Part shown: positions 1 through 7,497 of the stretch, piece after piece
Layout: each line of letters begins with the position of its first letter
Position numbering within the stretch: position 1 is the first letter of the stretch
NCBI GenBank assembly: GCA_051747785.1
Contig: JBNJGN010000019.1
Location: forward strand, 1-13,792
DNA length: 13,792 bases
DNA from: SKVL01 sp051747785
GTDB taxonomy: Bacteria; Patescibacteriota; Minisyncoccia; Phycocordibacterales; CSBR16-193
Direction: 5' to 3'
Made by a program: the position numbers and the translations under genes
The notes under the pieces: generated by a model
Told to the model about the DNA's origin: nothing
The model's database searches: none
The model's input: only the letters and a program-made list of their open reading frames with translations

Positions 1-1319
1 AGAATCGTTTTTATTTAAAGGAGGGAGAAGTTTTTTATATTTCTCTCTTCTCTTTAGGAAAAGACCAAGACTTTCTCCATATTTCATTGGATGAATGTGA
101 GAATGAACTTGAAACAGCGAGATCTTTTTGGGAAGAGTGGTCATCACGCGGAAGGTGTGATCTTTTTGGTTTTGATAAAGCAAGAGAGGCTGTTGAGAGG
201 TCTGCTATTGTTTTAAAGCTCTTAACTTTTGAATCTACCGGTACCATAGCGGCGGCTCCGACTACTTCTTTTGCCTGTGATATAGGAGGAGTTCGAAACT
301 GGGATTACCGATTCAGTTGGGTGCGTGACTCTTCTTTTGCTCTTTCTTCGTTCTCTTTGCTTGGTTACAAGAGAGAGGCAATAGATTACATCAATTGGAT
401 ACTCAGTGTCTGTGTTGGTCCTGACGGCGTTGATCCCAAAGAGCTTAAGGTTCTTTATAATATGGCAGGTGAGGCGGGCGAAGGAGAGGAGCTGTTGGAT
501 CATTTGGATGGCTATTGCGGGTCTAGTCCCGTTAGGGTGGGCAATTCTGCAGGTGAGCAGTATCAGAAGGATATTTACGGAAGTCTTTTAGATCTTATAT
601 GGAAAGCTGATTTTTTATGGGGAAGCAAGGATATATCAAGGAGTGAACTGTGGATGCTTGTTTCTTCCTTTGCTGATTTCATTGCTTCTGTTTGGCACGA
701 GCCGGATCAGAGTATATGGGAGTTTAGAATGGAGCCGAAGCACTATGTTCACTCAAAGGTGATGTCTTGGGTTACTTTGGATCGTGCGCTTAAAATAGCC
801 GAAAGGTACGGCTATAGAGGTAATATAAAATACTGGAAGGAAGAAAGAGAGGCCATAAGAGAAGAGGTTTTAAAGAGAGGTTGGAGTGAAGAAAAGAGTT
901 CTTTTGTGCAGTTTTTCGGTTCCCAGGAAGTTGATGCCTCGCTTTTGGTGATGTCGTCCGTCGGTTTTATTGATGGTAAAGATCAGAAAATGCTGTCAAC
1001 AATTGAAGCTATAGAGGATGAATTGGGGGAGGATGATGGTTTACTTTTAAGGTACAAGAATGAAGACGGCCTTCCCGGAAGAGACGGGGCTTTTCTTATA
1101 ACTTCCTTTTGGCTGGTTGAAGCGCTTCAACTGTCAGGGCAGAAAGAGAGAGCGAAGAAGATATATAGAGACCTTATATCAAGGAGCAATCATGTCGGCC
1201 TTTTGCCGGAGCAGATAGATCCTGACAGTGGAGATTTTCTAGGTAATTTTCCTCAAGGATACAGCCATATCGGAGTTATAAATAGTGGAGTGCTTTTGGC
1301 GGGGAGGAGTTTGGAGTGA
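1..1319 (+). CDS. Glycoside hydrolase family 15 (glucoamylase/trehalase-like), C-terminal part
   Basis: The gene is cut by the left edge: the frame is open from base 3, and the TTG at 87 lies inside conserved sequence, so it is not the start. About 438 residues remain; bacterial GH15 proteins are usually around 600, so most of the N-terminal beta-sandwich domain is missing and the (alpha/alpha)6 barrel is present. GH15 hallmarks follow in order: RSAIVLKLLTFESTGTIAAAP (start of the barrel), GGVRNWDYRFSWVRDSSF, GYCGSSPVRVGN, IWEFR with the likely general acid Glu at 720-722, HSKVMSWVTLDRAL, and LLPEQIDP with the likely general base Glu at 1209-1211, followed by GNFPQGYSH. Both catalytic acids are therefore present. 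The family hydrolyses alpha-glucosidic bonds of glucans or trehalose; substrate cannot be read from sequence. No signal peptide can be judged because the N-terminus is absent. A 2H phosphoesterase gene follows within 12 nt. Confidence 0.93.
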   Translation, partial: NRFYLKEGEVFYISLFSLGKDQDFLHISLDECENELETARSFWEEWSSRGRCDLFGFDKAREAVERSAIVLKLLTFESTGTIAAAPTTSFACDIGGVRNWDYRFSWVRDSSFALSSFSLLGYKREAIDYINWILSVCVGPDGVDPKELKVLYNMAGEAGEGEELLDHLDGYCGSSPVRVGNSAGEQYQKDIYGSLLDLIWKADFLWGSKDISRSELWMLVSSFADFIASVWHEPDQSIWEFRMEPKHYVHSKVMSWVTLDRALKIAERYGYRGNIKYWKEEREAIREEVLKRGWSEEKSSFVQFFGSQEVDASLLVMSSVGFIDGKDQKMLSTIEAIEDELGEDDGLLLRYKNEDGLPGRDGAFLITSFWLVEALQLSGQKERAKKIYRDLISRSNHVGLLPEQIDPDSGDFLGNFPQGYSHIGVINSGVLLAGRSLE

Positions 1320-1331
1320 TAGGTTTTGATC

Positions 1332-1886
1332 ATGTTGTACTTTATTGCTATTGAAATAAAAGGAGAGCCAGCTGAATTTTACAAAAAGATCGGGGGTGAA
1401 GTTTATCAAAAATTCGGAGTTGCACCTCTCTGCTTAAAGTTACCTTTCCATATCACCATTAAACCTCCTTTTAGATATGAAGGTGAAGTTTCCAAGATAA
1501 ACAGAGCTATTCAGGACTCCGTCTTTGGACGTGATTCTATTTTACTGAAACTGTCATCTTTGGGGAGTTTTAGAAAGAGGGTTATTTTTGTGCAACCGGA
1601 TGCTAGTGAAGGTCTGGGTGTTGTGTATGATGATGTTCTTTCCGCCGTAAATGTAATACCGGAGGCTGATACCAAAAGAAAGATCATTTCCAGAAAGGAT
1701 AAAAAATTCCATGCTTCTTTGGTTCGTTTTATTCCTAAGTCCAAGTTCCATGAGATCTATTCTTATATCCAAAAGAGGTTTCCGGAAGGCGGGTGGGTAA
1801 TAGAGGTTTCCGAAGTATCTCTACTGGTTCAAAAAAGAGGTGCTTGGGAGATATTATCAACAGTGCCTCTGGGGAAGGTGGCGTAA
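1332..1886 (+). CDS. 2H phosphoesterase superfamily protein (2'-5' RNA ligase-like)
   Basis: The 184-residue protein has the two signature motifs of the 2H phosphoesterase fold: H40-I-T42 in LPFHITIKPPF and H127-A-S129 in KKFHASLVRF. The spacing and overall length fit the LigT/ThpR type. Members are cyclic phosphodiesterases acting on 2',3'-cyclic or 2'-5' linked RNA ends; 'RNA ligase' is a historical name, and the true substrate here is unknown. No signal peptide or membrane segment is seen, so it is probably cytoplasmic. I chose the ATG at 1332 because MLYFIAIEIKG is a typical first strand and AGG lies 8 nt upstream. A TTG at 1326, adding two residues, sits 9 nt after GGAG and is an alternative. 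It begins 12 nt after the GH15 stop and is probably co-transcribed with it; a functional tie is not evident. Confidence 0.85.
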   Translation: MLYFIAIEIKGEPAEFYKKIGGEVYQKFGVAPLCLKLPFHITIKPPFRYEGEVSKINRAIQDSVFGRDSILLKLSSLGSFRKRVIFVQPDASEGLGVVYDDVLSAVNVIPEADTKRKIISRKDKKFHASLVRFIPKSKFHEIYSYIQKRFPEGGWVIEVSEVSLLVQKRGAWEILSTVPLGKVA

Positions 1887-1927
1887 ATGTCGGTGCTTAA
1901 GGGAAGCATAAGTGTTAATCTTATTAT

Positions 1928-3121
1928 ATGAAAAGTGAACCGTTAGCTTCAAGATCAAGGCCGCAAGACTTGAAAGGGTTTATTGGTCAAGAGCACTTAC
2001 TTGGAGAAGGAAGACCGCTTAGATTGGCCATAGAGAAAAAACATAAATTCTCTTTTTTGCTCTGGGGTCCGCCGGGTTGTGGAAAGACTACTTTGGCCAG
2101 GATATATTCTAAGGCCATAGAAGCGAGCCTTTTTGAGTTGTCTGCCGTTTCAGCCGGTAAGTCTGATATTAAAAAGATAGTTGAAAAGGAAACGGAAGAT
2201 GACAAGATCCTTTTTCTGGATGAGATTCATAGATTTAATAAAGCTCAGCAAGACTACCTCTTGCCTTTCGTTGAGAGTGGAGAATTGGTCCTGATAGGGG
2301 CAACTACGGAGAATCCGAGTTTTGAGGTTATAGGACCTCTTCTTTCTCGTTGCAAGCTTTTTACTCTTGAAAAGTTAAATAGAGAGGAATTGGATAGAGT
2401 AATTGATAGAACTGGAATAAAGGCTAATAAAAAAGCACGAAGAGTAATAATAGAGCTATCGGGGGGCGATGCCAGACAGTTGATCTCTATAGTGGAGAGT
2501 GTAAATGATCTATATGATGAGGTCTCGGTTGAGAACATAGAGGATTTGGTTAAGAAAGAAGGTGTTCGTTATGATAAAGGTGGGGAAGAGCATTATAGTA
2601 CTGTTAGCGCTTTTATTAAGTCCATGCGCGCCGGACAGGTTGATGCGGTGCTTTATTATTTGGCCAGAATGATAGAAGGTGGAGAGGATCCTAAGTTCAT
2701 CGCTAGAAGGATGGTCATATTTGCAAGTGAGGACATAGGTCAGGCTATGCCGACGGCATTAGTTGTTGCAAATGAAGTTTTCAGAGCGGTGGAAAAGGTG
2801 GGTCTTCCGGAGGCGGAAATAAATCTGGCGCATGGTGCTGTTTATCTATCTCAAACACCAAAGGATAGAAGGACTTATGATGCTTATAGGTCCGCTCAGG
2901 CTGACATTAAAAAGTATAAAGATCTACCTGTTCCTCTGGTTGCAAGAAATGCATCTACTGCTCTTATGAAGGATCTCGGTTACGGGTCAGGATATGATAA
3001 GTACATGAAAGAGTCCTTGTTGCCAGAAAGATTGAAAGGAAAGATCTACTATCCTTTATCAAAAAAAGATAAAAGAGAAGATAATGACAGAGGTAAAGGG
3101 AGAAGCGGTTCTGATAATTAA
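1928..3121 (+). CDS. rarA: RarA/MgsA replication-associated recombination AAA+ ATPase
   Basis: This 397-residue AAA+ clamp-loader-like ATPase acts at stalled replication forks in the RarA/MgsA/WRNIP1 family. Visible motifs: the N-terminal RPQDLKGFIGQEHLLG box, Walker A GPPGCGKTT (47-55), Walker B ILFLDEIHRFNKAQQD (from 94), sensor 1 IGATTENPSF (123-132), the arginine-finger region LLSRCKLF (138-145) and sensor 2 GGDARQL. The C-terminal tetramerisation region is recognisable by ARMIEGGEDPKFIARRM, ASEDIG and LAHGAVYLSQTPKD. E. coli RarA is 447 residues; much of the difference is a shortened segment between the arginine finger and sensor 2, which I read as compaction rather than damage. The last 25 or so residues are a charged, probably disordered tail. 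No Shine-Dalgarno sequence stands before the ATG at 1928. The stop codon overlaps the next ATG by one base (TAATG). Confidence 0.96.
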   Translation: MKSEPLASRSRPQDLKGFIGQEHLLGEGRPLRLAIEKKHKFSFLLWGPPGCGKTTLARIYSKAIEASLFELSAVSAGKSDIKKIVEKETEDDKILFLDEIHRFNKAQQDYLLPFVESGELVLIGATTENPSFEVIGPLLSRCKLFTLEKLNREELDRVIDRTGIKANKKARRVIIELSGGDARQLISIVESVNDLYDEVSVENIEDLVKKEGVRYDKGGEEHYSTVSAFIKSMRAGQVDAVLYYLARMIEGGEDPKFIARRMVIFASEDIGQAMPTALVVANEVFRAVEKVGLPEAEINLAHGAVYLSQTPKDRRTYDAYRSAQADIKKYKDLPVPLVARNASTALMKDLGYGSGYDKYMKESLLPERLKGKIYYPLSKKDKREDNDRGKGRSGSDN

Positions 3122-3801
3122 TGAAAAAAGCTAAAGCTCATGATATCATTTTACTAATGAAACCTTTTAAATTATCAGTTGATCATTCTCTTCTAATATG
3201 TCCACGGGAAGTATCGGGACCTTTTCTCTTTTCTACTACCTTTTTCTTTCTTTTTGCTTTGGTGGGGTATGTTGTTGCCAGTGTTTACCCTTCTTCGGTG
3301 GTAAGTTCCATAGATGCTCTTATGGATATGGCTGAAGAGGTGTCGGGTATGAGTGTTGCTGGATTGACGGCTTTTATCTTTATTAATAATAGCTTTGTCG
3401 CTTTAGTGGCTTCTTTGGGCGGAGTGTTTTTTTCTTTTTTGCCGATCTTTATTATATTGGTTAATGGATTTACCTTGGGTATTGTTTACTATCTAACGGC
3501 AAGCGCGATGTCCCCGGGGTTCTTTTTGATGGGGGTTTTACCACATGGCGTTATTGAGATACCAGCTATCCTTTTTTCTACGGCTATAGGTATCTGGCTA
3601 GGCTCAGCTTTATTTAATTTTTTATTCAAAGGTGAAGAAGATAGAGACTCTTTAAAGAAGAAGATAAAAAGAGCCTTGTACACTTATTTCACTATCATAA
3701 TTCCAATTCTTTTTCTGGCGGCTTTGGTTGAGATGTTTTTAACCCCTGTTTTTTTAGATGTCTTTTTTGACCTAGAAAGTGTGTCAGGTTTAACTCAATG
3801 A
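3121..3801 (+). CDS. SpoIIM-family (DUF95) integral membrane protein
   Basis: The 226-residue protein matches the SpoIIM/DUF95 family by its ordered motifs: FIFINNSFVAL (N89, N90), FIILVNGFTLG (N115, G116), LPHGVIEIPAI (P141-H-G, E146) and GIWLGSALF. About five hydrophobic segments are visible, near residues 35-56, 80-105, 107-127, 133-167 and 188-210, with a charged loop (GEEDRDSLKKKIKR) before the last. In Bacillus, SpoIIM helps peptidoglycan degradation during engulfment, but the family is widespread in non-spore-formers, where its role is unknown; nothing here suggests sporulation. The ATG at 3121 overlaps the rarA stop, which implies translational coupling; an internal ATG at 3157 (MKPFKL) is another possible start. 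It is the first of three consecutive membrane protein genes, which may work together in the envelope (inference). Confidence 0.86.
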   Translation: MKKAKAHDIILLMKPFKLSVDHSLLICPREVSGPFLFSTTFFFLFALVGYVVASVYPSSVVSSIDALMDMAEEVSGMSVAGLTAFIFINNSFVALVASLGGVFFSFLPIFIILVNGFTLGIVYYLTASAMSPGFFLMGVLPHGVIEIPAILFSTAIGIWLGSALFNFLFKGEEDRDSLKKKIKRALYTYFTIIIPILFLAALVEMFLTPVFLDVFFDLESVSGLTQ

Positions 3802-3815
3802 GTGCAGTCTGTTCA

Positions 3816-3843
3816 TTGCTTGGAGGGTTAAAAAAAGATAATT
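3816..3843 (+). promoter_or_regulatory. Weak candidate sigma70-type promoter before the VKOR-like gene
   Basis: TTGCTT (3816-3821) and GATAAT (3838-3843) are separated by 16 bp within the 69-bp gap after the SpoIIM-family gene. The -10 matches consensus at five of six positions, the -35 at three of six. A start of transcription near 3850 would give a leader of about 20 nt. The gap could equally be plain operon spacer. Confidence 0.28.
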
Positions 3844-3870
3844 TGAAGATGAAATTAAAATATATTGAGT

Positions 3871-4866
3871 ATGGATAATTTGTTATTAGTACTTTTGCTT
3901 ATTCTGGCTTTTGCGGGAGCGGTACTGAGTATTTGGGTATTTTATGTTCGGATGCACTTAAATCGTTCCAGTAAAGACATTGCGAGGTGTTTTGGGGTAT
4001 CGTGTATTTCTGTTATGGATCACTCTCTGTTTCGTTTTTTGGGTGTACCCATTGATGTATGGGGTATTATATATTACGTATTTTTAACAGCTTCTGTTGT
4101 GAGTGTTTGGGTTTACGGGGGGATCTTTTGGGCACTTCTTTTTTTGCTGGCCTGTGGTGGTTCTTTGTTTTCACTTTATTTTATTCTATTGCAAACTCTG
4201 GCCATAAAGGCAGTGTGTAAGCCGGTTCTTTCGGCGTTATCCTTTTCTTTGATATTCACAGGCGCCTTTTTTGTCTTCGCTCCTGTTGATGTAACCGAGC
4301 TAATAAGAAATATATCTGGAGAGATTTATCTTTTAACAAAGATCTTTTCAGTAACTGGTCTTATTCTGGCCAGTGCCTCTTTTTTGAGCTTTCTTTTATT
4401 TATGGAAGATATGCGTATATCTTCAAGAGAGGCTGTAAAACTTTCTCTTTTTTCCGAAGGTGTATTACTTTCAGCTCTGTTACTTTTGGTATTAGGGGTG
4501 GCGTTGGTTTTCATAGCTGATGGGGTGAGAGTTATTCAACTCATCTCTTTTTCTTTAGGTGTTACTTTAGTAGCAGTTATCTGTGAATTTGTTAAGACTG
4601 TTCGGATCAGGTCTGCCTTGGTTTTTATCTCTTTAAAGAAAAGTGAAGACAAAAAAGAGGAAAAAGAACTGCTCAAGCGTCTGGCTTTTGGTGTTGAGGG
4701 GATAGCTGTTACATCTTGGATATTTATAACTTTTTTGTTTCTGGTTATTCCGGAAAAGAGTGTCTATATAAACCAGGTTGCCGGTCTTTACATTCTTTTG
4801 GTTATGATCGCATTTCTTTTAAGCCAGTTAGTGTCTTCCAATATTTTGTATGGTAATGATAAATAA
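3871..4866 (+). CDS. VKOR-like (DsbB-type) membrane protein with extra C-terminal membrane domain and incomplete CXXC
   Basis: Residues 1-140 of 331 resemble vitamin K epoxide reductase homologues: a first helix (3-25), a loop with C40 and C45, then FLGVPIDVWGIIYYVF, SLFSLYFILLQTLAIKAV and C116 at the head of the fourth helix. Family members oxidise a thioredoxin-like partner and pass electrons to quinone through two loop cysteines and a CXXC pair. Here the pair reads C116-K-P-V119, so the second cysteine, which contacts quinone in the family, is absent. Another cysteine, C95, lies inside a helix. Residues 140-331 add roughly five more hydrophobic segments with a Lys/Glu-rich loop (SEDKKEEKELLKR near 256-268); I do not recognise this half. 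I chose the ATG at 3871; TTG at 3865 is an alternative. No thioredoxin-like partner is encoded in the window. The gene end overlaps the following YihY-family gene. Confidence 0.72.
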   Translation: MDNLLLVLLLILAFAGAVLSIWVFYVRMHLNRSSKDIARCFGVSCISVMDHSLFRFLGVPIDVWGIIYYVFLTASVVSVWVYGGIFWALLFLLACGGSLFSLYFILLQTLAIKAVCKPVLSALSFSLIFTGAFFVFAPVDVTELIRNISGEIYLLTKIFSVTGLILASASFLSFLLFMEDMRISSREAVKLSLFSEGVLLSALLLLVLGVALVFIADGVRVIQLISFSLGVTLVAVICEFVKTVRIRSALVFISLKKSEDKKEEKELLKRLAFGVEGIAVTSWIFITFLFLVIPEKSVYINQVAGLYILLVMIAFLLSQLVSSNILYGNDK

Positions 4867-5725
4867 GTTTAAAAAATTTTCAAAGGAGGTATTTGAGGAG
4901 GTTCAGGGTAATAATATCTCCGATGCGGCTGCGGCACTTTCTTTCCGTGCCCTAATAGCTATAGTGCCGGCTATGGCAATTTTGGTAATGGTTTCCGGGT
5001 TAGTTTTGGGAAGAGAAAGGGTTTTGGATTGGACTGTGAGTTTTTTTGAGAATATTTTGGGAATGGAGGTCTTGATATTGGAAAGGGCGGTTGAAACTAC
5101 CTTTAATACAATGAGTGGCTTTATCTTTTCTTCAGTGGTTCTTGTTATTTCGGTTTTAGCTTCGGTCAGTTTCGTCGATCATGTAAGAAGGGTGTTCTTT
5201 CAGATATTTAATTTGGAGTTAAGAGGATCCGGTGCCATAAGAATGACACTTAAATCTCGTTTCTTTTCTTCCCTTTACGCCTTGATGGCTTTTGTGTTGA
5301 TCATAGTCACAATACTTGCGCAACCTTTGATAAGTTTTACTTTCGGCTTTTTGGGATATCTTGTAGATGAGGTTAATCTTTCTTTCTTCCAGCAATTTTT
5401 TGGATTTGTTACTTCTTTTAGTACTGTTGTTTTGGTTTTTACTCTTATATACTGGTTTATGTCTTCGGGGGTTCTGCATTTTCGTTCCCTGCTTACGGGT
5501 GGGATAGTTTCTTCTGTGCTCTTTCTACTATTTAATACTCTTCTTTCTGTATATTTTTCTTACAGTGTAACTATGACCATTTTCGGGGCTTCAAGTTTTA
5601 TTGTGGCTCTATTGGTTTGGCTGAACTATTTTGCGTTTGTTCTTTTTTTAGGGGGTATTGTTGCTTCAGTTAGTGAAAAAAGGCATAAAAATCGCAAAAA
5701 TAAAAAGACAGTTGTGTATATTTAA
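4850..5725 (+). CDS. YihY/BrkB-family inner membrane protein
   Basis: The 291-residue protein has the YihY/BrkB layout: a basic amphipathic N-terminus (INKFKKFSKEVFEEVQ), the conserved entry NNISDAAAALSFRALIAIVPA in place of the usual AAxLAYyxLLSLFPL, and six membrane segments near residues 33-54, 88-108, 137-160, 178-205, 213-237 and 245-272. Late conserved features are the LLTGGIVSSVLFLLFN and GASSFIVALLVWLNYFAFVLFLGG helices. The family was once called RNase BN by mistake; its molecular function is unsettled. A Lys/Arg-rich tail (EKRHKNRKNKK) ends the protein, probably on the cytoplasmic side. The ATG at 4850 lies inside the end of the VKOR-like gene (17-nt overlap); ATG 4856 would shorten it by two residues. 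The overlap argues for translational coupling. A GGAGG-like stretch at 4885-4890 is inside the coding sequence and has no suitable start after it. Confidence 0.87.
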   Translation: MVMINKFKKFSKEVFEEVQGNNISDAAAALSFRALIAIVPAMAILVMVSGLVLGRERVLDWTVSFFENILGMEVLILERAVETTFNTMSGFIFSSVVLVISVLASVSFVDHVRRVFFQIFNLELRGSGAIRMTLKSRFFSSLYALMAFVLIIVTILAQPLISFTFGFLGYLVDEVNLSFFQQFFGFVTSFSTVVLVFTLIYWFMSSGVLHFRSLLTGGIVSSVLFLLFNTLLSVYFSYSVTMTIFGASSFIVALLVWLNYFAFVLFLGGIVASVSEKRHKNRKNKKTVVYI

Positions 5726-5817
5726 GTTGTTATATCTTATTTTTTTAGTTATTCTGAATATAATGTTCAGTTTTAATAGCTTGTCTTAAGGTATGGTAGC
5801 AATTTTATGCTTCTTTT

Positions 5818-5846
5818 TTGAAGTATTGAAATGAGAAATTTAATAT
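5818..5846 (+). promoter_or_regulatory. Candidate promoter of the histidine kinase gene
   Basis: TTGAAG (5818-5823) and TAATAT (5841-5846) are separated by exactly 17 bp, each matching consensus at four of six positions. They lie in the 159-bp AT-rich gap before the kinase. Transcription would begin near 5853, giving a leader of about 30 nt with no Shine-Dalgarno sequence. In the same gap, a weak hairpin (CTGAA/TTCAG, 5754-5770) followed by TTTT may help end the preceding operon. Confidence 0.42.
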
Positions 5847-5884
5847 TTTAGCAAAATAGTGAGAACGTTTTATTTAAATCAATA

Positions 5885-7477
5885 ATGATAGAGATACCCT
5901 CTCAACTCTTGGTTATCAATATTTTTGCCGTTGCCGTTTTTCTCATAAACGCGATTTTCGGCATGGCGGTTTTAGGTAAGGATCTTTCGCGTGAGCTTAA
6001 GGCGTCTTCTTTAATTTTTTCTTTTTCGCTATCCTTTTTCATTATTTTTTACGTTTTAGGTCTAAATGTAGAGAATTCTGTTTTTGCTCATGATCTTTTT
6101 TCTTTCTCTTCGGTTATATTTTTCTCAGGTGCCGCTTTTGTCCATTTATTGATAGTGGCATTTCGAGTACTTAGGGATCTTAAAAAGATAGCCGTATTGG
6201 CTTTCTTTTATTCTACCGCTCTTGCTTTATTTGTAATGAATCTCATTTTTCCTTCTCTTTTTATTGAAGAGGCTGAAGGATTTATGTTCTTTCCTAACTA
6301 TTTCCTCGCTGGGGACTGCTATATCATTACCTCTTTTTACTGGCTGGCTATTATTATAGCTGTACCGTCCTTGTTGGTGACTGCTTTAATAAGGGCCAGA
6401 AAGGAGGTGGACATGATCACCGAGAACAAAATTCTTTATACCTTTATAGCTTTTGTGGTATTTATTGGTTTTGGGTCCTTATTTCAGTTTGCTTTGTACG
6501 GGGCTTATATAGACCCGAGTATATTTCTTTTATTTGGTCTGTCTGTTGTTCCTTTAACTTACGGTACCTCTTCTAGGAAGGTTTCTGATGTTTCTTCTGT
6601 TCTGAAGCGTTTAGGTCTGTTTGTTGTTTTCTCTCTGTCTGTCGCTCTTTCTTTTAGTGGTATCTTTTATATGAACGACCTTATTGATTCTTTCTCTCCC
6701 GGTTTTCCGCGGTGCCTACTTCCTCTGTTGGCTGCTTTTTGTGCTACAGGAGTGATAATGTATTACTGGTATACATATATGGATACCCAAGTACTCAAGT
6801 ATGAGTTCATATCTGTTATTACTCATAAATTTCGTACACCTCTTACAAGGATAAAGTGGTCTGTACAGATGCTGGAAAATGCTACAAGTGATGAAGAAAA
6901 AAATATTGCAGCTGAGGAGATAGCCGGTTCAGCCCAGAGTCTTGTTGATCTTACCGATATGTTGGTGGATGCCTCAAAGATGGAGGGGTCTGCCTATCAA
7001 TATCAATTCAAGATAAAGAATCTCAATTATATTGTTGAAAGGGTTCATAGTTCTGTAAAGGAAAGAATGGATAAAAAAGAAATAAAATATGAGTATCGCT
7101 ATGATGATGGGCTTTCTAAGGTGTATGCAGATGAACAGAGACTTGAGTTTGCTTTACAGATACTTTTTGAAAACGCTATAAGCTACACTCCTAGAGGCGG
7201 ATCTGTTTCTGTTAAGATCTCTAAGAAAAAGAACAAGGTTATCTTTTCTATTAGTGATACAGGTATAGGTATCACAACGAAAGAGCAAAATTATCTCTTC
7301 TCTAAATTTTATAGGAGTAAAAGAGCTAAGTTGGCAGACCCAAATGGAATGGGTATAGGTGTTTTTATGGCAAAGAAGATAGTGGAGCGTCACAACGCTA
7401 TGATATGGGCGACTTCACCTGGACCTAATGCCGGTTCTACTTTTTGGATAGCATTCCCGAATGCGGCTCATTACTAA
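5885..7477 (+). CDS. Multi-pass membrane sensor histidine kinase
   Basis: The 530-residue protein has about nine predicted membrane segments in residues 1-298 (roughly 8-30, 40-60, 72-96, 104-126, 150-170, 185-211, 213-228, 243-264, 275-297); the first seven recall the 7TM sensor modules of other kinases. A HisKA domain follows with the phospho-acceptor H314 in VITHKFRTPLTRIKW, then a HATPase domain with N box LFENAISYTP (N430), G1 box SDTGIGI (D458), F box LFSKFYRS and G2 box GMGIGVFMAKKIVERH. All catalytic boxes look intact, so it should be an active kinase that signals from the membrane to a response regulator. No response regulator is encoded in the window, so it is an orphan here and its stimulus is unknown. 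No separate PAS or HAMP domain is visible between the last helix and the H box. The gene converges on the HAD gene with only 20 bp between them. Confidence 0.94.
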   Translation: MIEIPSQLLVINIFAVAVFLINAIFGMAVLGKDLSRELKASSLIFSFSLSFFIIFYVLGLNVENSVFAHDLFSFSSVIFFSGAAFVHLLIVAFRVLRDLKKIAVLAFFYSTALALFVMNLIFPSLFIEEAEGFMFFPNYFLAGDCYIITSFYWLAIIIAVPSLLVTALIRARKEVDMITENKILYTFIAFVVFIGFGSLFQFALYGAYIDPSIFLLFGLSVVPLTYGTSSRKVSDVSSVLKRLGLFVVFSLSVALSFSGIFYMNDLIDSFSPGFPRCLLPLLAAFCATGVIMYYWYTYMDTQVLKYEFISVITHKFRTPLTRIKWSVQMLENATSDEEKNIAAEEIAGSAQSLVDLTDMLVDASKMEGSAYQYQFKIKNLNYIVERVHSSVKERMDKKEIKYEYRYDDGLSKVYADEQRLEFALQILFENAISYTPRGGSVSVKISKKKNKVIFSISDTGIGITTKEQNYLFSKFYRSKRAKLADPNGMGIGVFMAKKIVERHNAMIWATSPGPNAGSTFWIAFPNAAHY

Positions 7478-7497
7478 TGGTGATTGCTAAGGAGTGA

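Noticed and set aside
222..503. Minus-strand open frame over the GH15 gene, with several similar ones at 1511-1744, 1987-2205, 2254-2538 and 11490-11822
   Set aside because: All are antisense shadows of well-conserved plus-strand genes, with no promoter, start signal or recognisable motif.
1317..3801. Recoding of TGA as Gly or Trp, as in Gracilibacteria/Absconditabacteria or mycoplasmas
   Set aside because: TGA ends the GH15 gene (1317-1319) and the SpoIIM-family gene (3799-3801) just after complete domains, and Trp is encoded by TGG throughout.
4883..4900. AAAGGAGG sequence near the start of the YihY-family gene as a ribosome binding site for an internal start
   Set aside because: No ATG or GTG follows at suitable distance, and the bases encode the conserved N-terminal KEVFEEV region.
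5754..5774. Hairpin CTGAA-7-TTCAG followed by TTTT after the YihY-family gene, as a terminator
   Set aside because: The stem has only five base pairs with two G-C pairs and a short T run; too weak to list as a terminator, although it lies in the right place.
7478..7497. Bidirectional terminator between the converging kinase and HAD genes
   Set aside because: The 20-bp gap has no convincing stem or T run on either strand.
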